This document shows, piece by piece, positions 52,090-61,210 of a stretch of 64,000 nucleotides of DNA. Source of the DNA: Cytophagales bacterium. Lineage in GTDB: Bacteria; Bacteroidota; Bacteroidia; Cytophagales; Cyclobacteriaceae. Below the pieces are notes generated by a model. It ran no database searches. It saw nothing but the letters and a program-made list of their open reading frames with translations, and was not told where the DNA came from. The first letter of the stretch is position 1. Every line of letters starts with the position of its first letter. The position numbers were made by a program, and so were the translations under genes. The stretch covers positions 54,737-118,736 of the forward strand of contig JAKSDQ010000191.1 of assembly GCA_022360015.1 (NCBI GenBank), in the 5' to 3' direction.

Positions 52090-53733
52090 TTACTTTGACT
52101 CATTGGGCTGAAACCTCACCCTGAGGTACTGTACTTTCGGATCCTGCTCAGGGGTGAGGGTAAAAAAGATGTCAATGTCACCGTTTTCTGCCAGGAGTTT
52201 ATAACTCCCTCGTAGCTGGTTGAGTGGTTGTATGTCGCCTTCACTTTGAATAGCGCCGGCATTGTTCAGCACCTGTTGTATTTCTTGCCTTCGGTGCTCC
52301 CGTGATTGGTCCAGGTAAAAATTTTCTGCCAGTATTTGTGCCTCCAGGTCTTCGTCCCAATGTTGGATGAACAAGGTGACCTGTTCCTGTCGCTTCAGCA
52401 GGATATCCGAAGGTGGAAGCTGGCGTGGCTGCAGGTTTGCGCTGTCGAACAGCAGGTTGATGACCTCCCTGGTGGGCCAGGGGGAGGTGTAGGTTAGGTT
52501 GCCGAAGGCCATGATGCCTATGCCGTAATCAGGGAAAAAGGAGTAGTTGCTGCCGAAGCCCGGGAGGGCACCACCATGGGACACCCGTTTAATACCCTGG
52601 CAATCTTCGCTGATGCCCAAACCATAACCGTAGCCAGACATGATCGGGCACGGCTCCCCTTCCATGTCTTTGGCCTCGGCATAGAGACGCGTAAATTGAG
52701 GACTGTGCATTTCCCGAAGGGTGCTGCGTTTTACCGGTCCTTGATCGTCATCACTTCTGGGTGGCCAGGCGGACAGGTGCAAGCTGACATATTTGCTGAA
52801 GTCCTCGATAGAAGTGATCAGTCCGCCCATGGCGCCAAAGGAGCCATCGTGAAGCATAGGTTCCAGCTTCCATTGGTCTTCTTCCCAACGGTATCCTATA
52901 GCTAGTTGGTCTTTGGCCACGCTGTCATATTCCCAGTAAGTGTGGTCCATGCCCAGTGGCTGCAGGAGTTGCTCCCGGATATATTGTTGGTAGGGCATAC
53001 CGGCAACACGTGAGATAATGCGGCCCAGCAGGGCGTAGCCGGTGTTGCTGTACTCATACTGGTAGGAGGGGGGATTTGAAAAGGATAGACCTTCAGCGAT
53101 AAGGCCATTCAGCATTTCTTCCGGTTCGTTCAACTGGCGGTCACCCCAGGGATTGTCTTCGGGGAGGCCGGCAGTCATTGTCAGCAGGTTTTCAATGTCA
53201 ATGGTAGGAGCGTCGGCGGTGGGGTAGGTCAGGCTGTCCATCTCAGGGATGTAGTCGGCCACTGGATCGCTGAGGGACAGTTTTCCTTCATCACGCAATT
53301 TCAGGACGGCCATGGCGGTAAAGCTTTTTGTCATGGAGGCAATACGAAAGGCTGACCGGGTAGTGACAGGGCGTTTGTTTTCCAGGTCTAAAAGGCCATT
53401 GCCGGAAGCCACCACCAGTTGATCGTCGACAACGATCCCGTAGGCGACGCCAGGTATGTGGGTGGCCTGGATATGCGCTTCTACCATTTGTTTTATTTGA
53501 GGTGCCAGGTTTTTGATTCTTTTTATACGGTCATCCTTTGCAAAGGCATGCGGCTTATAGGTATCTGAAATTACCGGGGAGGATTTTGAAAGATTTCGGT
53601 GGGCGGGAGGCTCCTTGGGACTGCAGGAGATCAGGATGCCGGCTATAGCGCAGTAGCCTGTAAGCCAGTTGATAAGTCGCAAGGCTGCTGTCACCCGGAT
53701 TGGTTGAGGGTAGCTGTCAGAATTTTTATTCAT
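52090..53733 (-). CDS. Serine beta-lactamase-fold hydrolase (class C/PBP-like) lipoprotein
   Basis: The 547-residue protein has a signal with the lipobox GILISC. The beta-lactamase-related domain (about 65-430) has the active-site motif SMTK in RIASMTKSFTAM, the YxN-type motif YSNTGYALLG and the third motif HGGALPGFGSNY. The C-terminal extension (about 440-547) is a small beta domain often seen in this family. It may be a peptidase or esterase acting on peptidoglycan or small substrates; resistance is not implied. Single gene with a 173-base upstream gap. Confidence 0.88.
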   Translation of the reverse strand: MNKNSDSYPQPIRVTAALRLINWLTGYCAIAGILISCSPKEPPAHRNLSKSSPVISDTYKPHAFAKDDRIKRIKNLAPQIKQMVEAHIQATHIPGVAYGIVVDDQLVVASGNGLLDLENKRPVTTRSAFRIASMTKSFTAMAVLKLRDEGKLSLSDPVADYIPEMDSLTYPTADAPTIDIENLLTMTAGLPEDNPWGDRQLNEPEEMLNGLIAEGLSFSNPPSYQYEYSNTGYALLGRIISRVAGMPYQQYIREQLLQPLGMDHTYWEYDSVAKDQLAIGYRWEEDQWKLEPMLHDGSFGAMGGLITSIEDFSKYVSLHLSAWPPRSDDDQGPVKRSTLREMHSPQFTRLYAEAKDMEGEPCPIMSGYGYGLGISEDCQGIKRVSHGGALPGFGSNYSFFPDYGIGIMAFGNLTYTSPWPTREVINLLFDSANLQPRQLPPSDILLKRQEQVTLFIQHWDEDLEAQILAENFYLDQSREHRRQEIQQVLNNAGAIQSEGDIQPLNQLRGSYKLLAENGDIDIFFTLTPEQDPKVQYLRVRFQPNESK

Positions 53734-53906
53734 AGTATAACCTGTTAAGATTTCGTTGGAGTTTATAGCAAGGTATTCATAAAGGTAGCGATAAGTTGTT
53801 TTGAATCAAACCAGTTCAGCCGGCCCATTCCCCTTGCCCACTCCCCTCGCTTATACATGGCTTGTACCTTGTTAATGAATTTTATCAATAAACCAAGACA
53901 TATAAT

Positions 53907-54329
53907 ATGCTAAAATATTTATATAGAATAATAGCTCCAAAACATCCCGGAGGCCGAATTGATGTTTTTCATGAATCCTATGACAACCACGGCGTATACG
54001 TTGGGAAAATCTTCACCAACGGGATGAGTCGGTGGAATTTAAATGATTTGGAAATAATCGATGCTCCTAACGAACTGGTAGGTTATGCTCATGGACTTAT
54101 CTATGAATTTACCGGTTACATGAAGAATCACAAGCCGTTTTTCTTAATTAATGGTAAACAATGGGCATTTAAAGTGGCGGTATTTATATTGCCATTTGAT
54201 CAATTTCATCAAGCACTGCTTGGACGGACCTGTTTTTTTGTTCAATTTCGCGATCATATTTGTCCGTATCTTCTTGTAGGGCCTGGAGAATCAGGATATA
54301 GATCTCTTGCCGCAGTCTTGTGTAGATGA
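53907..54329 (+). pseudogene. Hypothetical ORF, probably truncated by rearrangement
   Basis: The first about 90 residues (MLKYLYRIIAPKHPGGRIDV through NGKQWAFKVAVF) look like a real globular protein. From about 54184 the frame is simply antisense to the C-terminus of the opposite gene, whose heptad-like coding pattern looks genuine. So the plus gene seems to have lost its 3' part. No family recognised. Confidence 0.4.
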
Positions 54330-54609
54330 ACAGCTTGTTGATATATTCTTCGTAAGGTTCTTCGAGCTCATATTGTTGTATTTCTTCCAGCAGTTGTAAA
54401 TTTAAATTCCAGTAGAGAATACCTTCATCCTTTACCGCCTTTACCAAATCTTCGGTAGATGTTTGAGGTTCCAGGGCATAAAATTTCAACGCCTTTTCTT
54501 CATTTTGGTATATCTGCTCCAATTTTTGCTTGACTTCCCTGTCAGCTTGGCCTGAATATTCCGGTGCCATAAAGTAGTAAAGTACCACCGCAGCCACGAT
54601 GACAAGCAT
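54184..54609 (-). CDS. Membrane-anchored coiled-coil protein, unknown function
   Basis: From the ATG at 54609 the protein has about 141 residues. An N-terminal membrane helix (MLVIVAAVVLYYFMAP) is followed by a long glutamate/glutamine-rich helical region (VKQKLEQIYQNEEKALKF, LRQEIYILILQALQEDTDKY). The helix would place the coil in the periplasm or cytoplasm. It follows the three-helix membrane protein gene after a short gap, and in-frame TTG codons at 54618 and nearby could allow coupled translation. Confidence 0.6.
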   Translation of the reverse strand: MLVIVAAVVLYYFMAPEYSGQADREVKQKLEQIYQNEEKALKFYALEPQTSTEDLVKAVKDEGILYWNLNLQLLEEIQQYELEEPYEEYINKLFIYTRLRQEIYILILQALQEDTDKYDREIEQKNRSVQAVLDEIDQMAI

Positions 54610-54663
54610 CCACAACAATCCGATCCCTGTGGCTTTCCAGTTCGACTGGAATTGCCCGCCGGA

Positions 54664-54972
54664 TTATTTGTGGCTCTTAAGGTTTTTGCCTTGGACCGAT
54701 TCCACTATGGCATAGATGATAGCGGTATAGATTGCTGGAAGAAGCTGGTTAGGGATTTTGTCGACAATGTTATCAGGAAGCATGAATAACAATGAAAAAA
54801 TTACCGTTGTAATAACGATTCCGAGGATGATGGAGACCAAACCTTCACGCTCTTTGCCTAAGCTTATGAAGTTCTGACGGATAAGATAGCCAGCAGCAAG
54901 GGGCCCTCCGAAAAATGTAGCTATGGCAATACCTTTTTGTGAAAAAAGTTTTTTTGAATTTGTTTCCTTCAT
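54664..54972 (-). CDS. Small multi-pass membrane protein, unknown function
   Basis: The 102-residue protein has a basic N-terminus and about three membrane segments (IAIATFFGGPLAAGYLI, IILGIVITTVIFSLLFML, LLPAIYTAIIYAIVE). It looks like the conserved hypothetical membrane proteins common in Bacteroidetes, but no function is known to me. Probably cotranscribed with the coiled-coil gene downstream. Confidence 0.6.
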   Translation of the reverse strand: MKETNSKKLFSQKGIAIATFFGGPLAAGYLIRQNFISLGKEREGLVSIILGIVITTVIFSLLFMLPDNIVDKIPNQLLPAIYTAIIYAIVESVQGKNLKSHK

Positions 54973-55031
54973 GAAATGTAAGTATTAATGCTACAGGCAA
55001 ATTAAATAACTGATTTTAACCGTCAATTCAT

Positions 55032-55226
55032 ATGCCTTTTTCAAATATTTCTTACGGACGTGAGCGGCTGGCTATTTTTCCCTTTAGTAAAGAAACGACA
55101 TGTGCGTTTACAAATTTTTTGCCTGACGCTGTGAATATTGTGGTATTAATCACACAGACTGTTATGTTTTTTAATGCTGCACGTATTGTATTAAACAGAT
55201 TTGATCAAATAGAAACAAACAAATAA
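55032..55226 (+). CDS. Doubtful 64-residue ORF before DUF4252 gene
   Basis: The frame ends four bases before the DUF4252 gene and contains a hydrophobic stretch (AVNIVVLITQTVMFFNAARI). It has no recognisable family and could be the leader of the next gene or a remnant. Listed because of its spacing. Confidence 0.25.
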   Translation: MPFSNISYGRERLAIFPFSKETTCAFTNFLPDAVNIVVLITQTVMFFNAARIVLNRFDQIETNK

Positions 55227-55230
55227 TGTT

Positions 55231-55707
55231 ATGAAAACTCTTATCTTCACCACCATACTGATACTATTCTTTTTTGTTGGCAAAGCCCAAAATACCAATC
55301 CGGCGCTTGTGGGTCGTATACATGAAATGTTGAAAGATTGCTCCTACTTTGAAGTCACAGAAGACATGTTTAATACTTTGGCTGAAGATGAGCGATATCA
55401 ACATGAGGAGGAAATGGCATATTTGAAAAAAATTAAATTCCTGATATTTGTAGAATGCCCACCCGACCGGAAGATTTTTCATGATGACTTCATCTCAAAT
55501 GCTGAACTTAAGGGTTTTAAAATTATGATGAGATCCAAATCTGCCCATGAGCAGTTTACATTTTACCGCAAAAGCGTGAACGACTTAAAAGAATACCTTC
55601 TATTGCATGATAGAGGCTTGTCTTATATTGTTACCAGCTTAAATATATCTACCATAAACGAGCTATCAGGCATTATGAATATGGCAGGAGGTCTTGGGCA
55701 AGGATAA
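55231..55707 (+). CDS. DUF4252-like exported protein
   Basis: The 158-residue protein has a signal peptide (LIFTTILILFFFVGKAQ). The mixed alpha/beta layout and the C-terminal SYIVTSLNISTINELSGIMN resemble DUF4252 proteins of Bacteroidetes, whose function is unknown; relatives often sit near ECF sigma factors, which are not seen here. A short hairpin follows. Confidence 0.6.
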   Translation: MKTLIFTTILILFFFVGKAQNTNPALVGRIHEMLKDCSYFEVTEDMFNTLAEDERYQHEEEMAYLKKIKFLIFVECPPDRKIFHDDFISNAELKGFKIMMRSKSAHEQFTFYRKSVNDLKEYLLLHDRGLSYIVTSLNISTINELSGIMNMAGGLGQG

Positions 55708-55746
55708 AAAACGCTGACTGCTTTTTTGGGCCTTTTCGTCAATGCT

Positions 55747-55767
55747 TGCCTTCAGCGACTGAAGGCA
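55747..55767 (+). terminator. Hairpin after the DUF4252 gene
   Basis: TGCCTTCAG and CTGAAGGCA form a perfect 9-bp stem with a three-base loop. A T run appears only about 15 bases later, so termination is plausible but not strong. Confidence 0.5.
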
Positions 55768-55949
55768 TCTACAAGGATAATCTTTTTTATAACCCACTAT
55801 CATCAGGATTCGTTCTAAATCGATACCCCAATGAAATTTCATTTAATTTATGCCATATGACATTTCGGTGTGCTGCACCTTTGAAATTGATATCTTCACC
55901 AAAGCGGTGATGCTCGGGCATGTCGATAAAGGAAATAGAATTAACTGAT

Positions 55950-57269
55950 TTATGGACACCTTGTGGTACATACCTGGATATCATCTATAAAGTAAAAGCT
56001 CTGCTCAGGAGAACTTGGCGTATCTATATTTCCTGCCCATTCGTTCTCAGAGTTTCCTGCAATAGCAAAATAATTGATCCCTTCAATCCATGATTCGGCG
56101 CTATCCATCTTCCACGGGATATTTGTACGACCACCCAATCTGGTGCCGTCATAGTAAACTTCGAGTACTCCATCACCGACACCCGGGGAGGAATTCATGA
56201 CCATATGGACTTCAAGCTTATGCCAGTTACCATCTCCAAAATTTGTACTCCAATCTGAAATGTTAGAAGGGGCGTCCGGATTTATTAAATGATCCCATAC
56301 CTCATCATAAGTACCGCATCTATAAGTAGCATTACAACGGGTAGATAGCCTGATACGTGTGGGCTTTGCATCATGATGAACAACATTCATTATAAAGATG
56401 CCGCCGGTAGTACGTCCTAAACCATTATTCTTTTCATTGCTGTTTTTGACATTGAAAACACTTGTACCGGTTGTTCCATCCATAACCGATGGATTGAAGG
56501 CACCGGCACGAAAAACCTTGCTGTCCTCGTCACCCCCTTCCCATTGAGCACCAGGATTGAACCTGATCCAAAACGAGAACCAGAGTGCCTGATAAGCCTG
56601 TGGCAATCTTTTTCCTAGCTGAGCTTCCGATTTCCATCGACTATTAGCCCCCCGGGACTCATCCCATAGGTGATACCCCTTCCCGGAGCCCCCACGGGCG
56701 GCCGCCGCTTCAATATAGCCGGCCGCATGGGTTGGATTTTTGTCGTCCACATAGAAGTAGTTCCAGCCGCTTGGGATTGTGTTACATGCCGCTGAAAAAT
56801 TGTCGTATAAACAACGGTCTCGCTGGAACCAGTCCGGCTGATCGTCAAAAGTTTCTTGAAAAACGATGGATGAGTTGGAAGTAGTCGTTGTGAATTTTAG
56901 CTCAAATGCTTCGCTGTTTTCAGTGCCTGCTCCATTCTTAGCCTCTATAATCAAAAAAATTGCGTTTGCTTCCGGTTTTGCTTTACTTGTCCAGGACAAT
57001 ACACAATCGTTGGAAAGTGAGGCCCATTCCGGTAAGTCACCGGAAACAAGGTTACAAGCACATTCAGCGTTACCTTTTGATAGCTCGGGAAAGGTATAGC
57101 TCCCGGCTTCCCCTTCCCTGATTTCTACCTGAGGCATTTCCGACCATGATGGTTTCATATTATTGTTTTCTGAGATTTCATCGGTATTGCACCCGAAGAA
57201 GAGTATCACCAGGATGACTATGGCCCTAGCTTTTTGAAGCAGGGGATTGTTGTATATTTTCGTTTCCAT
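55950..57269 (-). CDS. LamG/jelly-roll polysaccharide lyase-like lipoprotein
   Basis: The 439-residue protein has a signal with a lipobox near FFGC. An Ig-like region (about 45-145, LPEWASLSNDCVLSW, FLIIEAKNGAG) follows, then a beta-jelly-roll (about 150-437) with FQETFDDQPDWF, KGYHLWDESRGANSRWKSEA, LWFSFWIRFNPG, WHKLEVHMVM and FYFIDDIQV. The WKSE and WFSFWIRF elements resemble heparin-lyase-like and other lamin-type polysaccharide lyases that act on glycans. The target polysaccharide cannot be read. A LuxR-type gene lies upstream on the same strand. Confidence 0.7.
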   Translation of the reverse strand: METKIYNNPLLQKARAIVILVILFFGCNTDEISENNNMKPSWSEMPQVEIREGEAGSYTFPELSKGNAECACNLVSGDLPEWASLSNDCVLSWTSKAKPEANAIFLIIEAKNGAGTENSEAFELKFTTTTSNSSIVFQETFDDQPDWFQRDRCLYDNFSAACNTIPSGWNYFYVDDKNPTHAAGYIEAAAARGGSGKGYHLWDESRGANSRWKSEAQLGKRLPQAYQALWFSFWIRFNPGAQWEGGDEDSKVFRAGAFNPSVMDGTTGTSVFNVKNSNEKNNGLGRTTGGIFIMNVVHHDAKPTRIRLSTRCNATYRCGTYDEVWDHLINPDAPSNISDWSTNFGDGNWHKLEVHMVMNSSPGVGDGVLEVYYDGTRLGGRTNIPWKMDSAESWIEGINYFAIAGNSENEWAGNIDTPSSPEQSFYFIDDIQVCTTRCP

Positions 57270-57368
57270 TTTTGATCTTTTTAATTTCTAAATAGCTGCT
57301 GTAAATTAAGACGCGCTCAAGAAACATTAATTGTCGCCATTAGTCAATACTAACATGTTAGTATTTTG

Positions 57369-58079
57369 TCATAGAAGATCGAAATGAAAGGCATATTTGT
57401 ACAGTTCTGTGAAGGTTTTCACTTCAAGTTTTTCAAAGATCCTTTGCCGGTGTGTCTTGACAGTGTTAACGGAGATAAAATACTCTTCAGAGATCTGCGG
57501 AGCTGTTTTACCTACCGCCAGGTCTTTCAGGATCTCCTTTTCTCTTTTTGTAAGCAACAAGAATTTTTCAAAATTTTTCTTAAAAAAAACATTTTCATCC
57601 AATATGTTCTCAATTTGGTTTTTATAGTCCCCGATGTTTTTTGTGGCATGTGATATGCATAAAAGGCCATATTCGGATATCTTGCATGTTGTGAAATACC
57701 ACTCATAGTGGGCATCGCCAATGCCTTTTAGCCTTTGAAAAAAACTTATGATCGAGTGATGATCATTTTGGTTAACAAAATGCCTGAGCTGAGGAGGAAC
57801 GTTGACAACATCATCAGGGTGAATAAACTTTTGCTGAAAGGAAGGCCTTTCGGATCTTACTTTTTCCGGTGAACATTTTAATACTTCTTCAACTGATTTG
57901 TCAAAAAACAGCAGGCCGAAGTCGTCGATCGAGTTAACGTGAAAGTTTCCAGGAAGTAGCTCACCCAATTCTTCAAGGGTAAATTGTTTTTGGAGCAGGC
58001 TGTCCACTTTATACAGGTATGGTTCCTGAGATTTAAGTTTTTCTTTATGATTATTCTTTTTTTTCATTTTCGTATGCAT
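57369..58079 (-). CDS. LuxR-family transcriptional regulator with PAS-like N-terminus
   Basis: The protein of about 236 residues has a C-terminal LuxR helix-turn-helix (LLTKREKEILKDLAVGKTAP, ISVNTVKTHRQRIFEKL). It is preceded by a PAS-like sensor region (about 40-160). There is no receiver domain, so it does not look like a classical response regulator. It is 100 bases upstream of the lyase-like gene in the same direction and may control it. Other start codons at 58115 and 58067 are possible. Confidence 0.85.
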   Translation of the reverse strand: MHTKMKKKNNHKEKLKSQEPYLYKVDSLLQKQFTLEELGELLPGNFHVNSIDDFGLLFFDKSVEEVLKCSPEKVRSERPSFQQKFIHPDDVVNVPPQLRHFVNQNDHHSIISFFQRLKGIGDAHYEWYFTTCKISEYGLLCISHATKNIGDYKNQIENILDENVFFKKNFEKFLLLTKREKEILKDLAVGKTAPQISEEYFISVNTVKTHRQRIFEKLEVKTFTELYKYAFHFDLL

Positions 58080-58152
58080 ATCTGCAAACAAGCCATGGCG
58101 CCAGCTTACCTGCAAAAATCTTAATGTAAAATTTCATTCCAGGTACTATGTG

Positions 58153-59049
58153 TTATCTGTATTTTGAATACCATTTAAAACTTTTTTTAAGGATGCCCTT
58201 CTTCTCTGTCCTTAAAAAATCCAGGAAAGCGGCCGCCACAGGTGACAGCTTTTTGCTTTTCAGCCAGATCAGCCTCCATTCGGTAGTGATCGGCAGCTTT
58301 TTCGATGGAATAATATGAAGTTCTCTCTTCTGAAGCTCATTTTGTATCCCTATCAGGGGCATAATAGAATATCCCAAACCGGCAATTACAGCTTGTTTTA
58401 CGGCTTCATTGGAAGTGAGTTCTATCCTTTTCCTGTGATGGCCTTTTGCCGTCATAAAATATTTTTCCATCGCCATCCTGGTAGCCGATCCCTTTTCACG
58501 GTAGATCAATGGCTTGTTTTGTTGTTTTATGGCATTGTTACCTACAAGGAACAGCTTGTTTTCAATCAGGATTTCCTGTGCCACATCGATATCGTCGGGT
58601 AGTATGGAAACAACCGCAAAATCTGTTTCATTCCTTTTCAGGCTCTCCGTTACTGCGGTTTTGTTGGTTACATCCAGCACTAAATCAATACCGGTATGCT
58701 TTTCCAGAAACCCTGATAAAAAGTAAGGGATGACGTATTTTCCGGTAGAAGCCGATGAAAGCTTTAATTTGCCGGTCAGCACACCCTGATAAGCATGCGT
58801 TTTGTAGTTTATGGCATTGGCTTCATGAATCACCCTTTCTGAAATCCTGGCAATTTCCTGGCCGAATTCAGTGATATACAACTTTTTACCCACCACTTCT
58901 GTGAGCGGAGTATCGAACTGGCTCTGGAGGTTTTTTAACTGAATGGAAACAGCCGGTTGTGTCATGTAAAGCCCTTCGGCAGCTTTGGTGATGCTGCCGG
59001 CCTGTACCACGTTGAGGAATATTTGGAGTTGGTGTAAAGTATAATTCAT
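58153..59049 (-). CDS. LysR-family transcriptional regulator
   Basis: The 298-residue protein has the typical N-terminal winged helix (LHQLQIFLNVVQAGSITKAA, MTQPAVSIQLKNLQSQF) and a C-terminal substrate-binding-like domain (about 90-290). It is divergent from the isocitrate dehydrogenase gene with a 91-base AT-rich gap, the usual arrangement for a LysR regulator and its target. Ligand unknown; a CysB/CbbR-like metabolite sensor is possible. Confidence 0.9.
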   Translation of the reverse strand: MNYTLHQLQIFLNVVQAGSITKAAEGLYMTQPAVSIQLKNLQSQFDTPLTEVVGKKLYITEFGQEIARISERVIHEANAINYKTHAYQGVLTGKLKLSSASTGKYVIPYFLSGFLEKHTGIDLVLDVTNKTAVTESLKRNETDFAVVSILPDDIDVAQEILIENKLFLVGNNAIKQQNKPLIYREKGSATRMAMEKYFMTAKGHHRKRIELTSNEAVKQAVIAGLGYSIMPLIGIQNELQKRELHIIPSKKLPITTEWRLIWLKSKKLSPVAAAFLDFLRTEKKGILKKSFKWYSKYR

Positions 59050-59107
59050 AAAAAAAGTTTATGTATATAATAGTAAATATAAATAATAATTTATGAATCA
59101 TCCTGTT

Positions 59108-59115
59108 TACCTTTG
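59108..59115 (+). promoter_or_regulatory. Bacteroidetes -7 box (TACCTTTG) for the isocitrate dehydrogenase gene
   Basis: TACCTTTG fits TAnnTTTG and lies 26 bases before the ATG at 59141. The upstream AT-rich stretch between the two divergent starts can hold the LysR site. Confidence 0.5.
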
Positions 59116-59140
59116 TCTCTAAAAAATAAAGAAAAATATT

Positions 59141-60589
59141 ATGACGAAAATCACGGTTGCAAAGGGAGACGGCATCGGTCCTGAAATTATGGATGCCACG
59201 CTCAAGATTTTGAAAGAAGCAGATGCAAAGCTTGATATTGAGCACATTGAGATTGGGGAAAAAGTCTATCTGGAAGGGCATAGTTCAGGCATAGCGCCGG
59301 CGTCCTGGGAATCGTTGCGTAGAACCAAAGTGTTTCTGAAAGCGCCCATCACAACCCCGCAGGGAGGTGGTTTCAAGAGCCTTAATGTGACTACACGCAA
59401 AACCCTGGGACTATATGCCAACGTCAGGCCTTGTATCTCTTATCACCCCTACGTAGCCACCAAACATCCGGTCATGGATGTGGTAATCATCAGAGAAAAC
59501 GAAGAAGACCTTTATGCCGGCATAGAGCATCAGCAAACCGATGAAGTCACGCAATGTCTCAAGCTGATCACCAAGCCGGGCACTGAAAAGATCATCCGCT
59601 TTGCTTTTGAATATGCGAAGGCTTACGGACGAAAAAAAGTGACCTGCTTCACCAAAGACAATATTATGAAGCTCACTGACGGATTGTTTCACAAAACCTT
59701 TGACAAGGTGGCTGAGGAATATCCTGATCTGGAAAGCGAGCACTGGATTGTGGACATAGGGTCGGCCAAGCTGGCTGATACCCCTGAAAATTTCGATGTG
59801 ATCGTGATGCCGAATTTATACGGAGACATTCTCTCAGATGTTGCCGCCCAGATCACAGGTTCTGTTGGTCTTGGGGGGAGCGCCAATATCGGAGCCGACT
59901 ATGCCATGTTCGAAGCCATCCATGGTTCAGCACCCCGCAGAGCCGGGCAGGATATGGCCAACCCATCGGGATTGCTCCTGGGAGCCATTCAAATGCTGGT
60001 ATACATCGGCCAGGCCGATGTAGCGGAAAGAGTACATAATGCCTGGTTGAAAACACTGGAAGATGGTATTCATACTTATGATCTTTTTAAGGAAGGAGTC
60101 AGCACACAAAAAGTAGGTACCTCGGGTTTTACTGATGCCATAATCGAGAGACTGGGACAAAATCCGGAAAACCTCAAACCTGTTAGCTATAGTTCGGGAA
60201 GCAACCAACGCATACAGGGAAGCTTCACGACCCCGGTACCAGCCAAAAAAGAATTGGTAGGCGTGGATATTTTTCTGCACTGGAATGGCGAAAGCCGTGA
60301 TCCCAATGTCCTTGGCGACATCCTGAGCCAGTTCAAATCCGGCCCCTTTGAAATCCGGCTGATTACTAACCGTGGGGTAAAAGTTTACCCGGAGGGATTA
60401 CCCGAAACCTTCTGCACCGATCACTGGAGATGCCGTTTTACTTCTGAGAAAATGGATAGAGCCGGGGATTACAGCCATGTCATCGAAATAAGCCAAATGA
60501 TTTCGGATGCAGGACTTGATATCATAAAAACCGAAAACCTTTGCCGGTTTGACGGGGAAATAACTTTTTCCCTGGGGCAGGGGCAGTAA
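59141..60589 (+). CDS. icd: NADP-type isocitrate dehydrogenase, long (about 480-residue) form
   Basis: It oxidises isocitrate to 2-oxoglutarate with NADP in the TCA cycle. The 482-residue protein has KGDGIGPEIMDATL at the N-terminus, the substrate-binding NVTTRKTLGLYANVRP, the catalytic-type YAGIEH, the metal-binding MPNLYGDILSDVAAQ and the coenzyme region EAIHGSAPRRAGQDMANPSG. A C-terminal extension of about 140 residues marks the long type found in Thermus, Rickettsia and others. Divergent LysR regulator upstream; a dispersed repeat follows. Confidence 0.93.
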   Translation: MTKITVAKGDGIGPEIMDATLKILKEADAKLDIEHIEIGEKVYLEGHSSGIAPASWESLRRTKVFLKAPITTPQGGGFKSLNVTTRKTLGLYANVRPCISYHPYVATKHPVMDVVIIRENEEDLYAGIEHQQTDEVTQCLKLITKPGTEKIIRFAFEYAKAYGRKKVTCFTKDNIMKLTDGLFHKTFDKVAEEYPDLESEHWIVDIGSAKLADTPENFDVIVMPNLYGDILSDVAAQITGSVGLGGSANIGADYAMFEAIHGSAPRRAGQDMANPSGLLLGAIQMLVYIGQADVAERVHNAWLKTLEDGIHTYDLFKEGVSTQKVGTSGFTDAIIERLGQNPENLKPVSYSSGSNQRIQGSFTTPVPAKKELVGVDIFLHWNGESRDPNVLGDILSQFKSGPFEIRLITNRGVKVYPEGLPETFCTDHWRCRFTSEKMDRAGDYSHVIEISQMISDAGLDIIKTENLCRFDGEITFSLGQGQ

Positions 60590-60699
60590 AGTTGTCGCTC
60601 TTTGCAAGATAAGAGCGACTACATTCTTTAAAGGCTGAAGGCTGTTTGAAGAATAAGGCAAAAAATAGGCTGATAGCGCGAAAACTTTATCTTTCCTAA

Positions 60700-60870
60700 C
60701 GCAAGCGTCCCGTGCGTGTTGCACGACTTAAGCATGTGCCTGTATTTTTATTTTACAGGTGAAAGCCTCTGCGTCTCTTTGTGTCTCGGTGCCTTCGTGG
60801 TTAATCATTTTTCACCACGAAGGCACCGAGACACAAAGAAATTTTGTCTACCGATGTCTGCAGCCTGTCC
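60700..60870. repeat. Dispersed hairpin repeat, copy 5, with 24-bp perfect stem
   Basis: Stem arms at 60777-60800 and 60815-60838 are perfect complements over 24 bases. Compared with copy 3 both arms changed in matching positions (for example CTTGGTGCC against CTCGGTGCC on the left, GGCACCAAG against GGCACCGAG on the right). The left edge has GTGCGTGTTGCACGACTTAA. It lies between icd and the tRNA-Asp site; the open frame across it is an artefact. Confidence 0.8.
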
Positions 60871-60987
60871 GAAAATTGCCAGTAGTAAAATACCCGTATC
60901 CAACTTGTTTCATATTATAGAAAAAATTGAATCCGGGATGAAGCTTGTTTATGATTTGTATCCTGGGAATGTGGTTGAAACTTAAAA

Positions 60988-61024
60988 AAATTCTAACCAG
61001 TTGAAATTCAATTGATTAGAATTT
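60988..61024. terminator. Inverted repeat beside the tRNA-Asp 3' end
   Basis: AAATTCTAACCAGTTGAA is mirrored by TTCAATTGATTAGAATTT with few mismatches, directly downstream of the tRNA-Asp sequence on the minus strand. It probably was the terminator of that tRNA gene. Confidence 0.5.
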
Positions 61025-61030
61025 AAAACT

Positions 61031-61082
61031 GCGGTCCGGACGGGACTCGAACCCGCGACCTCCTGCGTGACAGGCAGGCATA
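61031..61082 (-). other. tRNA-Asp 3' fragment, probable integration (att) site
   Basis: The minus strand carries the anticodon arm with GTC (CCTGCCTGTCACGCAGG), the T-arm (GCGGGTTCGAGTCCCG) and the acceptor end (CCGGACC) of tRNA-Asp, but the 5' half (acceptor start and D-arm) is absent. This is the usual footprint of a tyrosine integrase that used the tRNA 3' end. The integrase gene starts 129 bases away. The intact tRNA should lie at the other end of the element, outside the window. Confidence 0.85.
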
Positions 61083-61157
61083 TTTGCTTATAACTGGTTA
61101 TCAATGTTTATTAATCTTGCTAAAATAAGCCTTAAATGCATAATAATCCACATTATG

Positions 61158-61190
61158 TTTGCTGCCAATTATGGTTGTTTGCTATTTTTG
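61158..61190 (+). promoter_or_regulatory. Promoter of the integrase gene
   Basis: TTTG at 61158-61161 and TATTTTTG at 61183-61190 fit the Bacteroidetes -33/-7 pattern with about 21 bases between. A doubled TGTGTAAACCA follows immediately (61189-61211), perhaps an integrase arm site. Confidence 0.5.
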
Positions 61191-61210
61191 TGTAAACCAA
61201 TGTGTAAACC

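Noticed and set aside
55787..55984. 65-codon minus frame after the DUF4252 gene
   Set aside because: No recognisable features and it overlaps the end of the lyase-like gene in another frame.
60716..60985. 89-codon frame after icd
   Set aside because: It begins inside repeat copy 5 and continues into unrelated intergenic DNA.
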